Positions 22,985-33,583 of a stretch of DNA of 64,000 nucleotides are shown piece by piece. Positions within the stretch are counted from its first letter, which is position 1, and each line of letters opens with the position of its first letter. Below the pieces are notes generated by a model. It was not told where the DNA came from. It did no database searches and worked only from the letters and a program-made list of their open reading frames with translations. The DNA is from Papio anubis (lineage: Eukaryota; Chordata; Mammalia; Primates; Cercopithecidae), in contig NC_044984.1 of assembly GCF_008728515.1 (NCBI RefSeq), forward strand, positions 121,887,349 through 121,951,348, read 5' to 3'. Both the position numbers and the translations under genes were made by a program.

Positions 22985-23669
22985 CTACTGCCTGTGTCTT
23001 AACTGGCCAAGAACAGCAGGTAACTGCAGGGGCTGGACAGGGCCACCCCCAGGTTGAAATTTACTGGGTGGAAACACAATCCCTGAAGCAAAAGGGGTTT
23101 GGGGGTGATATTTAGTCAATAGTAAGGCACTTGGGATAGAAACTAAACCACTGGAAGGACATCAGAATCAGACCCAGGACAACTGATGATCTGAGATGAC
23201 ACCTGCCTTGCGGAATAACCACAGAATACGGTTTGTAATGCCTGGTACACAAATCTCTGATTTTAGAGCTTTCAGGGACCCCCGAGCTCCTGCCTGTATA
23301 GCTCTGTATTTGCTCTTCCTGCTGCTGCCTGCCAATCACTCCTCCAAATCTGTGAATCTCGCTCTTTCTCTTCATTCCACCCAAATGCACCGTCCTCAGA
23401 GAGACATTCCCTGATGCCTGTCCCTTAGGCAGAGGCACCACGCACACACCACACTGTCTCAATTGCATTCTTATTTGCATCCTAATAGTTCACTCAATTA
23501 CATTATCTTATTTCATTCACATATGTGCCTACTGTCTGCCTTCTCCACTAGAATAGAAACTCCTGCTGATTAGGAATCGTGTCCAGTTCTATTTCTTACT
23601 GTTTTCTTATTACCTTCAACAGTCCCTAGCAAACAGGAAGCACTCAAGTACTATTTGAATAAGAAAAGG
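22985..23669. other. Unique sequence, nothing recognised
   Basis: A 122-codon minus frame has no splice or family support. Confidence 0.45.
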
Positions 23670-23815
23670 AACCCACTTATTTTACAGATTATTACACCGA
23701 GGTCTGGAAATGTTAAACAGTTTATCCAAGGCCACTTGGCTACCTAGTGTCAGAGCTGGGACTCAAGCATTCATTGTTGGTGGGTTTAGCCTCTGAGCTA
23801 AACCCTGAGTTTAGT
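23670..23815 (-). mobile_element. MIR element, antisense
   Basis: Reverse MIR core: 'TTATTTTACAGATTATTACACCGAGG', 'AGTTTATCCAAGGCCACTTGGCTA', 'GTCAGAGCTGGGACTCAAGC'. Confidence 0.7.
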
Positions 23816-23952
23816 CTCTCCGGTGGGAGACTCCTGACATTTGCGGTTCTTGATGCTGGGCTTAACCCAACTGCGGATTATTTGGAGACACACAAGGGTG
23901 GCAAAGATAATATGTTTCTTACACCTAAGTTTTGAAACCTGTTCACATTTTG

Positions 23953-24160
23953 GCATATATATGTAGGTGTATGTGTGTATATACATATATATGTATGTAT
24001 ATGTATGTGTGTATATGTATGTTGTGTGTGTATATATGTGTATACATATACGTGTGTGTATACATGTATATATGTGTATATATACATGTATATATGTATA
24101 ATGTATATATACATTATATATACACACACATATGTGTGTGTGTGTGTGTGTATATATAGC
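23953..24160. repeat. Compound TG/TA microsatellite
   Basis: About 200 bp of mixed TATG, TATA and TGTG units ending in a (TG)n run. It accounts for the Tyr/Ile/Cys-rich open frames of 75-204 codons on both strands. Confidence 0.95.
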
Positions 24161-24208
24161 ACAAATGTGTGCTGTCCAGAAGGTATTTGTTTGAAAATGT
24201 TCTTTTTT

Positions 24209-24419
24209 CCAGCCTGGACAACATGGTGAAACTTCATCTCTATAAAAAATACAAAAATTAGCCGGGCATGAAGGTGTGTGCCTGTGATACAGCTACTTGG
24301 GAGGCTGAGGTGGGAGGATTCCCTGAGCCCGGGAGGTTGAGGTGGCAGTAAGCCATAATGGCACCATTGCACTCTAGCTGGGCAACAGAGTAAAACCCTA
24401 CCTAAAAGAAGAAAAAAGG
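24209..24419 (+). mobile_element. 5'-truncated Alu, sense
   Basis: Starts at AGCCTGGACAACATGGTG, mid left arm, and runs through the right arm to an AAAAGAAGAAAAAAGG tail. High divergence suggests AluJ. Confidence 0.9.
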
Positions 24420-26214
24420 AAGGATTGTCGTTGTTGTTTTTTGCCAATGACATTAGTAAATTAGAAAATAATTTCACACCAAAGGGCACCACCTAGGATT
24501 GTCAGTAAACATTATCAAATTTCCATAAATGAGACACTGTGATACAGAAATATCACCACTCTTTTCCATAACAAAATCACTGTAATTAAGCTAGAGCTTC
24601 TCTGTGCTATTTAGCAAAATAAATAATTACCCCATGCCCTTGAGGCTGATTATTAATTTGGGTATTGGGTTAATATTCTTACAGTCTGGTCTGGAAATCA
24701 ATTCCAAATCTCATGCTCAGGGCAACTGAGTAACTGAACGCAATTCCAGCACAACGCCTGTACAAAGTGCAAAGCTGCCAAGCTGCCTGGTGCACCCCAG
24801 GCCACACAAGTGATGCCGATGTATGCTGAGGTTGGATGGAATCATGAAGACTAGAACGTCACCACTTCAACAGTCACTGAGCACCTGCTCAGGGCCAGGC
24901 GCTGCAGTAGATGCTGTGTCTACCAGGACAACACTGCCCTGACCCTGAGAAGCCAACAAGCCCCTGGAAAGACCTTTGCTAAAAAGCACAGACTTCCCTT
25001 GGGACAAGGACAAGCCACAGTCTGTATTGGAGAGGGCTTAAAGCAGTTTCAACCCATGCAACATTTAAACCACGTATGGACACACCCAGAGAAAGCCATG
25101 GCTACTTCCTGCACATCTCCCAAGCCAAAAGCTAAAGAGGGAGGTGGCCTGTCCCAAGCAGACATCTGGCATTCTAGACTGAGTCAGAGAAAAGCCCACA
25201 GAGTCCAGTCATCTCTCATCTCACAGCTGCTGAAGGCTCCCTGATGTCCTGCTCTGAGCAGATGTGGCCCCTGGCTGAGAAGGATTTTAGTTGCTATCAG
25301 GTTAATATTATTTGCCATTAGGTTTGGGGCAACCTTTTAAATGGATGGATATTAACAGAGCCTTTCCTAGAACAAGGATAAAAGGAATAAATTGCCTTTC
25401 ACTCACCATCTGTGTAATTCTATTCCTCCCAGCAACGATAAACTTGAGGTAGGTCATGACTCCAGAGCTTCCTGTCAAACCAGGGATTGCTGAGATCCCA
25501 AGGACTCTGTGACAAGTGACTGCATATTCCTTCTGTTAATCTCTCTCCAAATGTGCAGTCATGGATTCCCAAAGACAGTCAGTCCAGGCAATCACAATCC
25601 TAAACAGGAAAAATACAACAGAAATAAAATTGATTTCATAAATGAAAAATGTAAAAAGCTATCAGCACAAAGAGGGGGAATCTATAAATAACTAATGGCG
25701 TGCTTAGGGAGAAGAGAAGCACGTCATACTGTGAGCATACCCCTATTGCCATCCGTTTCGACTGCGGCAATAAAAGGATGTAGCAATTCAGACCACGATG
25801 TGAATTCCTACCCAGTCTCAAGGGATGCTCAGCTAATGGAGGACTACAAATATTGCACTTTTAAAATATCCTGCCACTAATGAAAACCCATTTGCTTCAC
25901 AAGTAGGATTTGACTAAAGTAGTCGGGGTCAGGAGAGGATTAGAAGTATCAAGTAGAAGCTTCATTTAAGACAGAAGTAGTTCAATTGCTTTTAGTGTCC
26001 TTAATATTTGGAAGATAAATTCTTACCCTGCAACCTTTAAGGCAGTTGGAAGCTTCAGTGAGCCTGGGGATCAGCTAGTTTTCTAGGTTTTTGGGTCTCA
26101 ACCTCCATCCCTAAGCTTAGCTCTTCAACTCATTAGCATGGACCCTCAGGTCTTTGGCATGAAGTTTTGTGTATGGCTTAACTAGGAACAAAAACCTACA
26201 TGATTGTATAGCAC
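24420..26214. other. Unique sequence, nothing recognised
   Basis: No exon, CpG island or clear repeat is supported. Confidence 0.45.
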
Positions 26215-26614
26215 TGCTATGAACTGCACATTTCGGTCCCCCTTCCCTCAACTTATATGTTGAAGCCCTCAACCCCAGTATGACTGTATTTGGAGATAAG
26301 GCCTCTGAGGAGATTACAAAGATGAAATGAGATGATAAGGTTAGGGCCTTAATCCAAAGAGACTGATGCTCTTGTAAGAAGAGAAAGAGACATCAGAGTC
26401 CTCTCTCTCTGAGCCTGCACCAAGGAAAGGCCAAGTGAAGACACAGCAAGATGGCAGCCACCTAAAAGCCAAGAGAAGAGGCTTTAGAATAAAACCATCT
26501 TGATAGCATCTTGCTCTTGGACTTCCCAGTCTCTAGGGCTGTGAGAAAGAAATTTCTGTTATTAAGGCCACCCAGTCTGCGGTATTTTGTTATGGCTCTC
26601 TGACCACACTAATA
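26215..26614 (+). mobile_element. ERVL-MaLR LTR (MLT1-like), sense
   Basis: Complete layout of this LTR family: TGCTATGAACTGCACATTTCG start, 'TATATGTTGAAGCCCTCAACCCC', 'GGAGATAAGGCCTCTG', 'CTCTTGGACTTCCCAGTCTC', 'AAATTTCTGTTATTAAGGCCACCCAGTCTGCGG', ending ACACTAATA. No internal sequence is attached, so it is a solo LTR. Confidence 0.8.
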
Positions 26615-29600
26615 TAAGTAAATAAATGCAATTGTATGAGCAGTGGAGTCAATCAAGTTTTCTTCCAAGGAAAAGACACCAAATTGCATTGGTGATTACC
26701 ATCCTTAGGCATTTCTATGGAAATGTATTGATAAGTCTCTATCACACTGGTAGACATGCCAACATCCACTCAGAGTTCAGGGGTCACATGTAGAGAATGT
26801 TCAGCTACCCACCTCACCCACTCTTCTCTTGGGTGATGACTGCTTGTTATTCAGATATCCTCAGATAACCTCTTCAAAAAAAGTCACTTTTAGCCTCCTA
26901 GTCACCATCCTATCTCCCTCTTTAGCGCTCTTAAAATTTCCTGTATTTTCCTTCAAAATACCACTGAAAGGCTAATTAATTATTTGGGTAATCCTTTCTC
27001 CACAGTTCCACCACCAAATGTGTCCATGAGGATAAGAACTGCACCTGTCCTTCGCACCACAGTGACCCACAGCCCAGCACAGGACCTTATAAAGAATAGC
27101 GACTGAAGAAAATGTAGATATACACACACAACACATACATGTAGATATATACACAAATATACACACAAACACAAATAAATAGTCTAAATGAAACCTAAGA
27201 GATTAGAAAAATCTGAAGGGTGGACTTTTTAAATTTAGATTAATTTTAGCCAACTGAGCATCCTTTTTCCTCTCTTCTTATAGCAGCATGCCAATTTTTG
27301 CATTGCGAACTTATTCATTCCACACTTTGGTTCATGTGGCTCAGATGGAGCTGACACTATCTGCAATTCCTGGGACTGTCATGTGAGCCAGCCAGGCCAA
27401 TCAACATATTCCTTTCTGTTGGTCTCAGTGATTGGTTCAGGGATGGGCACATGACTAAGCCTGGGCCAATGAGATTTAAGCTGAGGTCTTCCTGAAATCA
27501 TTGGGAAAGAGAAGTTTCTCTTTCTCCAAAGACTGAAGAACCAAAAGGACAAAAGCCTGCAGGTGCTGACAGTCATCTTGCTACTCCGGTGGAAACTAAT
27601 GAAGCCAACACAAAACTGAAAGACAGAGAAGCAGATTCCTGATGAGATGTAGCACCTAGATCCAGCTATGGCTGAGGTTAGATGTACCCTTGAAATTTTT
27701 TTTGTGAGTCAATTTGTTTCCTTTACGGATTAAGCCATTTGAGTTGGGTTTCTGTTTCTTAAAGAGAGTACGCAGTAAAACACCAGAGAAGGGAACGTGA
27801 GACCAGTGTATTTTCAATCGAGCCACCTTGTGCACATAATAAGGAAAAATGAACTTAGAATTCAATGGAAGAGGACTTTTCAGAAGAGGCTGTAACTGGG
27901 CTGCAGTTAAAGGGTGGGTGGGATTTGTGTCAGCAGACAGAAGAGCAGGACATATGGGGGACAAGAGGAACAGCACAGTGAGGCCTAGGACCGAGGCGTG
28001 TGGATGAGGCCGGGAGCAGCTTTCCTGACTCAAGGTGAGGAGAGCAGCGGGATGCAGAGGAAGAATGCGAGGTTGGCCTGGGAGTGCCAGGAAGAAACGC
28101 CCTGGACGTAAGGACTGGGATGGGACATTTGAGGTTCACGAGAGAAGAACACAATAGAGTCCAAAGTGCCTTTGGCAGATGATGAGAAAGGGCCGCTTAC
28201 AACCAGTTCTAGGATGAAGTTTGCAAACTGGAATGAAGATGTGTTTTCTGTTGCCCTGCATGGTGTTTCTAAAGTGTCAACATTTAAAAATTGAGAGATT
28301 ATGCCTTAAATCCAGATGTCTGACTTCTCTTGAAACAATCAACGGAAGTTGGTGTGGTCCTGGCCCCACATCCCTCTGCGGCAACCGTCAGCTGAAGCTG
28401 AGGGCATCTCCTGGTTAGAGGGGCAGGGGCTCCCCGGGCCAGCACCAGCCCTCCAGTCTCATTACCTGTGATCAGCCTGGCCACAGCGAGCATGTGTGGG
28501 TCTGACCCTGTCTCTGAGAATCTCCTCCTCCCGTCAGACTCACAGCCTCCAAATTCGTCTCCCTGAATTCAGGGAGGACTCTCAGCCCCGCCTAAAGAAG
28601 GTCCATAAGCCTCCCAGCTCTGGCTCTCCTGGGTATTACCAGGGCCTCCTCTGCCGAGTATTCCATCTAACTTTGATATTGTTTCTCACGGAGATCACCT
28701 TCCTGAAAAAGTTTATTATTCAAATGCATTAGGAAGCCTTTTACAGTAAACTATCTTACAACTCAGATTATTCTGACATTATTCTCTGGGGGCAATGACC
28801 CACGCCCCTTCTCTTTTTTTAATTAATGAAAATTATAGGATGTGTGAGAAAATTCATTTTATGAAAACAGAATTACCTTAAGGAAAGAAGCAGAATTTCT
28901 AAAAAGCCTTTAAAAAACTTTCGGGGGAAAAAAAAACCTTTATGTTGAAGGATCTTTAAAAAAGAAAGAATTAAAAGATACCGAAAATGGCTAAGATTAG
29001 ATTTTATGAGAGTAAATTTAAGCTCCTTCTCCTTCCTGGCCAATGCTTTGAGAGTGACCAGCCTGTAGCTGGTCCTCAAAAGAAGTGGTTTCCCTTCAAC
29101 CCAATGCTGTGCACTGATGATGCTGGCCCCAGTGGTCTGGAATTGGCTCAGGTTTATTTCCTCCTTTTAATCTGTGCCATGGGCTAAGAACAGGAAGGTC
29201 ACAGATACTCGAATGGCTTAGCAGTACTGTTCAAGAGTGAAATGCATTGAACGGCAGGAGAAATTATGTATTTGGCTTAATTTAAAAATTCCGGTAGCTT
29301 TAGAAAATATGCCCTGGTGAGCACAGCCTCAGACAAGCAGACGGGATAACAGTGAGAGGCTGCAGTTCACACTCGCAGGGACTCCAGAGTCACTTGCGCC
29401 AAGGACATGCTGATGGCTCCCCATGTAAAGCCGAGGGTTCCTCTATTTGAGCGTGAGGCGGCCTTCCCAGCTGCCCCCGTTTCAGTCCCTCCTTCTGTTG
29501 AGACCACATAGACATGACCACATGGGAAGTAGCAATTAGCACAGAGCCTGAGGAGGGCTCCCGGGATCCGGCCAGGCATGGGAGGAACATGTTCTGGAAG

Positions 29601-30310
29601 GAGGTGGGCATTTGCCCATCCACGAAGCCCCTCATCTGTGCTCGCAGATGTGATCACAGCATGAAAAGAAAACAAAGAACAAAGACCACCAGGTCTAGGG
29701 ATGATGCGGCTCAGTATGCCATTGTGGTGGCTTTTGTAAACCGTCTTAGGTTTCTAGCAACTGCACAAGTGAGTGTTTTGATTTTTCCCAGGCCCTACTT
29801 CCCGAAGAAGAGAAGGAAATGAAATTCACAGAAATCAATCTGAAAACACGGGCTGATCTCCTAGCAATCCCCATATACCTCTGGGGCAGAAACGAAAGCA
29901 TAAAAGGCTCACCATGTTAAACCAGGGAACTAACCGTCCAGCTGAGTGAGTGTGGCGCCTGCGTGGGCAATGAATACGCCTTCGAGACAGCACAAAAGTG
30001 GAGGCCACGGTACCTAGCCAGCATTAGGGCTGAAGAATTTCAGAGAAGTGAGAGGTTTCTGTTGGCTGAGCAGAGCTTCAAGAAAGGAAGCAGGTTCAGA
30101 ACTCACGCAATCATACACATGCACACACACGCACGGGAGCACTCAATCAATATTTTGTGCCACCACCTCGTCCTGCATCCTGCCACGGCTCTGTTTAACC
30201 CCCATCCCACGCCATGCACAGAGTAGGCTTTGCTTTCCATTAGGAAGACACTCGAGTCACCTCATTCCCACCTGTATGTCAAGCCCAGCTCCGGCTGCTC
30301 CCATCACACG
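26615..30310. other. Mostly unique sequence with faint old repeats
   Basis: 27,280-27,600 ('GTGATTGGTTCAGGGATGGGCACATGAC') and 28,220-28,420 ('AAAAATTGAGAGATTATGCC') resemble old interspersed repeats that I cannot assign. 29,350-29,650 is somewhat GC-richer but not a CpG island. No exon is supported. Confidence 0.4.
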
Positions 30311-30440
30311 CACCTGGACATGCACACCTGTGGGCCTTTGCATCATGCTCATCTGAATGTGCACACCTGTGGGGCCTTTACATCATACTCATCTGGATGT
30401 GCACACCTGTGGGCCTTTGTATTATGTATGCTTGGATGCA
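30311..30440. repeat. 39/40-bp minisatellite, array 1 (about 3 copies)
   Basis: Units at 30,311, 30,351 and 30,391 share TGCACACCTGTGGGCCTTT followed by a CATCATGCTC-like end. The same unit occurs at 33,030-33,186. Confidence 0.85.
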
Positions 30441-30639
30441 CAGAGAGGAACATACAAGTTCACAGTGAGGCACAGCAGCGTCATAGTGACCACATAAGTA
30501 TTCAGAGCATTTCTGCCTGAGTTCATATCTGCATCTACCTCCTACTACCTGGGTGACCTTAGCAACCCAGGGTTCCTCAGCTACAAAGGAGATAACATCA
30601 GTTCAGGCACATGGCAAGGCCCAGTAATATAATTTGATC

Positions 30640-30950
30640 ATTCATTCATTCAACAAATTTATTGGTTGAGTGCCCACGGAGCACCAGGCACTGTCTGGGG
30701 CACTGAGGATGCAGCGGTGGAGTTAAGCAGTGTTTCTTGCTCCTGTGAAGTTTCCGTTCTAGGGGGCAAAATTCGACATTCACCATGATAAATAACTGAA
30801 ATCATTAGATTAGCTGACAGTGACTCATGAGCAGGTAGTGAAATAATTAGATTAGCAGATAGCATCAGAGAAAAAAGATAGAGTGAGAAAGGGATAGGGA
30901 GGGCCAGAGTTCCTGGAGGGGCTTCTGGCTCTGTAAGGGAGGCAGCCATG
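30640..30950 (-). mobile_element. L2 3' end, antisense
   Basis: Starts ATTCATTCATTCAACAAATT, the reverse of the L2 terminal repeat. Then come 'GAGCACCAGGCACTGTCTGGGGCACTGAGGATGCAGC' and 'TTCCGTTCTAGGGG' in L2 order. Confidence 0.8.
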
Positions 30951-31014
30951 ATAAATAATGAAGCGCTGGCACAGGCTACAATGTGGAGGAAGCTGGCAAA
31001 TATCCCGCTGAGTT

Positions 31015-31270
31015 AGAGAAGTCAGGTAGGAAGGATCCTATGTCCCATGACTGTTTATAGGAAATGTGCAGAATAGGCACATCCATCCAGAAGGAAGGCA
31101 GTTGGTGGATGCTGGGGTAGGGGGAGGATGGAGTGACCGCATAATGGCTGTGGATTTTACTTATGAGTGATGGAATGTTTTGGAACTAGATAGGGGTGAT
31201 GGTTGCACAACATTGTGAATGTGCCTAATGTCACCAAAGTGCTCAGTGTAAAATGGTTTAAAGATGAGGC
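31015..31270 (+). mobile_element. L1M 3' UTR fragment, sense
   Basis: 'GGATGCTGGGGTAGGGGGAGGATGGAGTGACC', 'GGAATGTTTTGGAACTAGATAGGGGTGATGGTTGCACAAC', 'GTGCTCAGTGTAAAATGG' follow the L1M 3' UTR order. Confidence 0.75.
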
Positions 31271-31560
31271 GACGAGGAGGGAATTATGAGGCTACCTGTG
31301 TTTTCCAGGCACTGGGAGTAGCAGGCACGAGGCCTCCAGGCAGTGAGGAGCACGCCACGGTATGTTTGGGGGACAGCGAGGAGGGGCTGGTGTGCCGAGG
31401 TGTGAGCAGGAAACAGAAGCAGGCATGAGGTTGGGGCACCGGGAGCCTTAGGCCACTATTATCATAATTACGATTACCACAGACAGGATGAAACCCATGA
31501 ACACAGACATACACATATTACACTAAAGAACGACCTCACAAAGCTCTCTATGCTTATAAG

Positions 31561-31643
31561 AAGGAAAAGAGCTTGCACTATAAAAGGAAGGAAAAAAAAT
31601 AAAGTCTGCTTTACCCTTTTCCTGGGAAACAGGTTTCTTTTTC
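31561..31643 (+). repeat. Direct repeat copy 1 with TATA-like box
   Basis: GCTTGCACTATAAAAGGAAG, then A-run, then GTCTGCTTTACCC. It matches 32,041-32,094 in the same orientation. The next 22 bp (GGAAACAGGTTTCTTT core) recur inverted after copy 2. TATAAAAG and AATAAA lie about 18 bp apart, resembling an LTR promoter/R region. Confidence 0.75.
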
Positions 31644-31684
31644 CTGTTGAAGATTTTCTTCTAAACTCAAGGCCGCCACCCCCA

Positions 31685-32051
31685 TTCCACCATTTTAGCT
31701 CCTAATCGGGTGGATAGTGAACTGGTCTCCTGTGCTCAGAGTTGGAATGGGGACCACCGGGGTCCCTTGATCTCTTTATTATTACACACAGCTCTTACAG
31801 CTCAGTCTGGGCGTAATTAGCTTCATCCAGAATGTTTGCATTTCGTTTGGGTGGGACTCTTGCAGGGGCCTGGGAAAAGAGAAAGAGTAAAATGCAATTA
31901 TTTATCTCCCAAGAGACCAATATGCCAGAGAGGTTTAGCAGTAGCGAGCCACCACCCCACCTGAGGGAGACACCGTGACAGTGACACAGAAGCTGCCAGG
32001 CCTCTCCAGGGGCAGGACTGAAAGAAGAGCATCCTCAGGCGAGGAAAGGGC
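31685..32051. repeat. Inverted-repeat arm A of the 31.7/33.4-kb pair
   Basis: Reverse complement of 33,181-33,550, with 121 consecutive identical bases (31,806-31,926 versus 33,308-33,428). It contains, on the minus strand, the same splice-acceptor-like tract as the other arm (exon edge at 31,870), but an extra C after the shared block breaks the frame. Family unrecognised. Confidence 0.92.
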
Positions 32052-32120
32052 TTGCACTATAAAAGGAAGAAAAAAAATAGTCTGCTTTACCCCTTCAAAG
32101 AAAACCTGTTTCCTTGGAAA
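32041..32120 (+). repeat. Direct repeat copy 2 with TATA-like box
   Basis: CTTGCACTATAAAAGGAAG and GTCTGCTTTACCC as in copy 1. The following AAAGAAAACCTGTTTCC is the reverse complement of the copy-1 continuation. It overlaps the edge of inverted-repeat arm A by about 11 bp. Confidence 0.75.
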
Positions 32121-33029
32121 GAACTTGGCACTGACACCCAGGAGGAACCCCACCTCCTCTGCACTCATCTATGCTCCAGTAATGAGTGTCCAGGTGGGTA
32201 ACCCTGACAACGCTGCCCAGTATGACAGCAGTGCAGGCCCAACCATCTCCACTGGCTTTGCAGCCCGGGCTGTCCTTGGAGACAGGTGTGAGGGACACTG
32301 CTCCATAGATGTGGGCCTCCTTTCCAGGGATCCTGAGCTGGCTCCATGTGTGACCTGATCTCCACCTGCCTGTTCTGAACGGGGCCATCCCCTAGCCCTG
32401 AGGGAGCTCTGGGTTTGTGTAGCTCTCAGCTCCCCAGGCCCTGCAAGGTCCCACCCAAACCAAATGATCTCTGCTGGCCGCCTAGGGTCCCAGCTTTGTT
32501 TGTTTTCTCTCTAGAATCATGACTCCAGTCGCTTGCCCTAAGTTTTCGCTGTTTCCTGGCTTGTTCAGGCCCCTAGTTGCTTGGCAGGCGTAGCTAGGTT
32601 GGCCACTGGGAGTCCACCCCACAGTCACGGAGTCATGCAATTTTATAACAACACATGTGACTAGGACTTGTGTCCCAGGTTCCATCCCAAGGCCCCCATT
32701 TTTGGCCTCAGAGATGCTACTGCCTCGTACTCGGCTCCACCTCCTACACAGACTCTGTCCCTGAGTCCTGCTGGTTCTAGCCAGACCCTTCTCTGGAATC
32801 TGCCTTCTCCTCCCCCTCATCACACCTTCCTCACCTTGCCTCCTGACAGGCCTCTGCCCCCCATTCTTCACACCCACTGTGGCATCACTCCCCACCTGCC
32901 TCCTACAGCCGAGCCGTGAACCTCACCCATCAAAAGATAAGCGTGATGGCTTGGTCTCCGTTAGCAGGGATACTCTGACACCATCCATCCACTGGGTCTG
33001 TGCCTGGCTCGATGTTCTATCTAATTCTC
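32121..33029. other. Spacer of the inverted repeat, nothing recognised
   Basis: GC about average. Frames of 83-137 codons on both strands have no domain or splice support. Confidence 0.45.
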
Positions 33030-33186
33030 ACCTGGATGTGCACACCTGTAGGTCTTTGCATCAAGCACACCTGAATGTGCACACCCACAGACCTTTGCAT
33101 CATGCTTACCTGGACGTGCACACCTGTGGGACTTTGCATGATGCTTGCCTGGCACTTGCTTGTGTGTGGGCCTTTGCTCTGCCCTT
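33030..33186. repeat. 39-bp minisatellite, array 2 (about 4 copies)
   Basis: Units start at 33,030, 33,069, 33,108 and 33,147 (last diverged), each ACCTG(G/A)..GTGCACACC...CTTTGCATCA. Same unit as 30,311-30,440. The array abuts inverted-repeat arm B at 33,181. Confidence 0.9.
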
Positions 33187-33550
33187 TCCTCGCCTGAGGA
33201 TGCTCTTCTTTCAGTCCTGCCCCTGGAGAGCCTGGCAGCTTCTGTGTCACTGTACGGTCATCTCCTCAGTCAGGTCGATGGCTCCTTCTTCTCACTAACC
33301 CTCTCCTGGCATATTGGTCTCTTGGGAGATAAATAATTGCATTTTACTCTTTCTCTTTTCCCAGGCCCCTGCAAGAGTCCCACCCAAACGAAATGCAAAC
33401 ATTCTGGATGAAGCTAATTACGCCCAGATGAGCTGTAAGAGCTGGCTGTGCTTAATAAAGAGATCAAGGGACCCCATAATGCAGATCCCAATTCCAACTC
33501 TGAGCACAGGAGACCAGTTCCTCTACCTCATTAGAGCTAAAATGGTGGAA
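33181..33550. repeat. Inverted-repeat arm B of the 31.7/33.4-kb pair
   Basis: Partner of 31,685-32,051, separated by about 1.1 kb. Identity is very high except for a diverged stretch at 33,245-33,300. Confidence 0.92.
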
Positions 33551-33583
33551 ATGAAGTTAGCACTGAAAGAAAGACAGTCTTAG
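33365..33583 (+). pseudogene. Exon-like open frame after a splice acceptor in arm B
   Basis: ACTCTTTCTCTTTTCCCAG makes a strong acceptor at 33,364. A frame then runs 72 codons (APARVPPKRNANILDE...) to TAG at 33,581-33,583, containing a CTTAATAAAG polyadenylation-like motif at about 33,450. The basic, Lys/Arg-rich peptide has no domain I recognise. The inverted copy keeps the acceptor but has a 1-bp frameshift, so coding is not conserved between copies. Best read as a non-coding or fossil exon, possibly of an ERV or a long non-coding RNA. Confidence 0.25.

Noticed and set aside
23878..24492. 204-codon minus frame and its + strand counterparts
   Set aside because: Made of the TG/TA microsatellite plus Alu sequence; residue pattern is repeat translation.
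32482..32895. 137-codon minus frame
   Set aside because: No splice or family support and lies in the spacer of the rearranged block.
30311..33186. Possible CRISPR-like array (39-bp repeats)
   Set aside because: Units are directly adjacent with no spacers, diverged, and located in primate DNA; it is a minisatellite.
33365..33583. Functional protein-coding exon
   Set aside because: The inverted copy carries a frameshift right after the identical block and no domain is visible, so coding constraint is unlikely.
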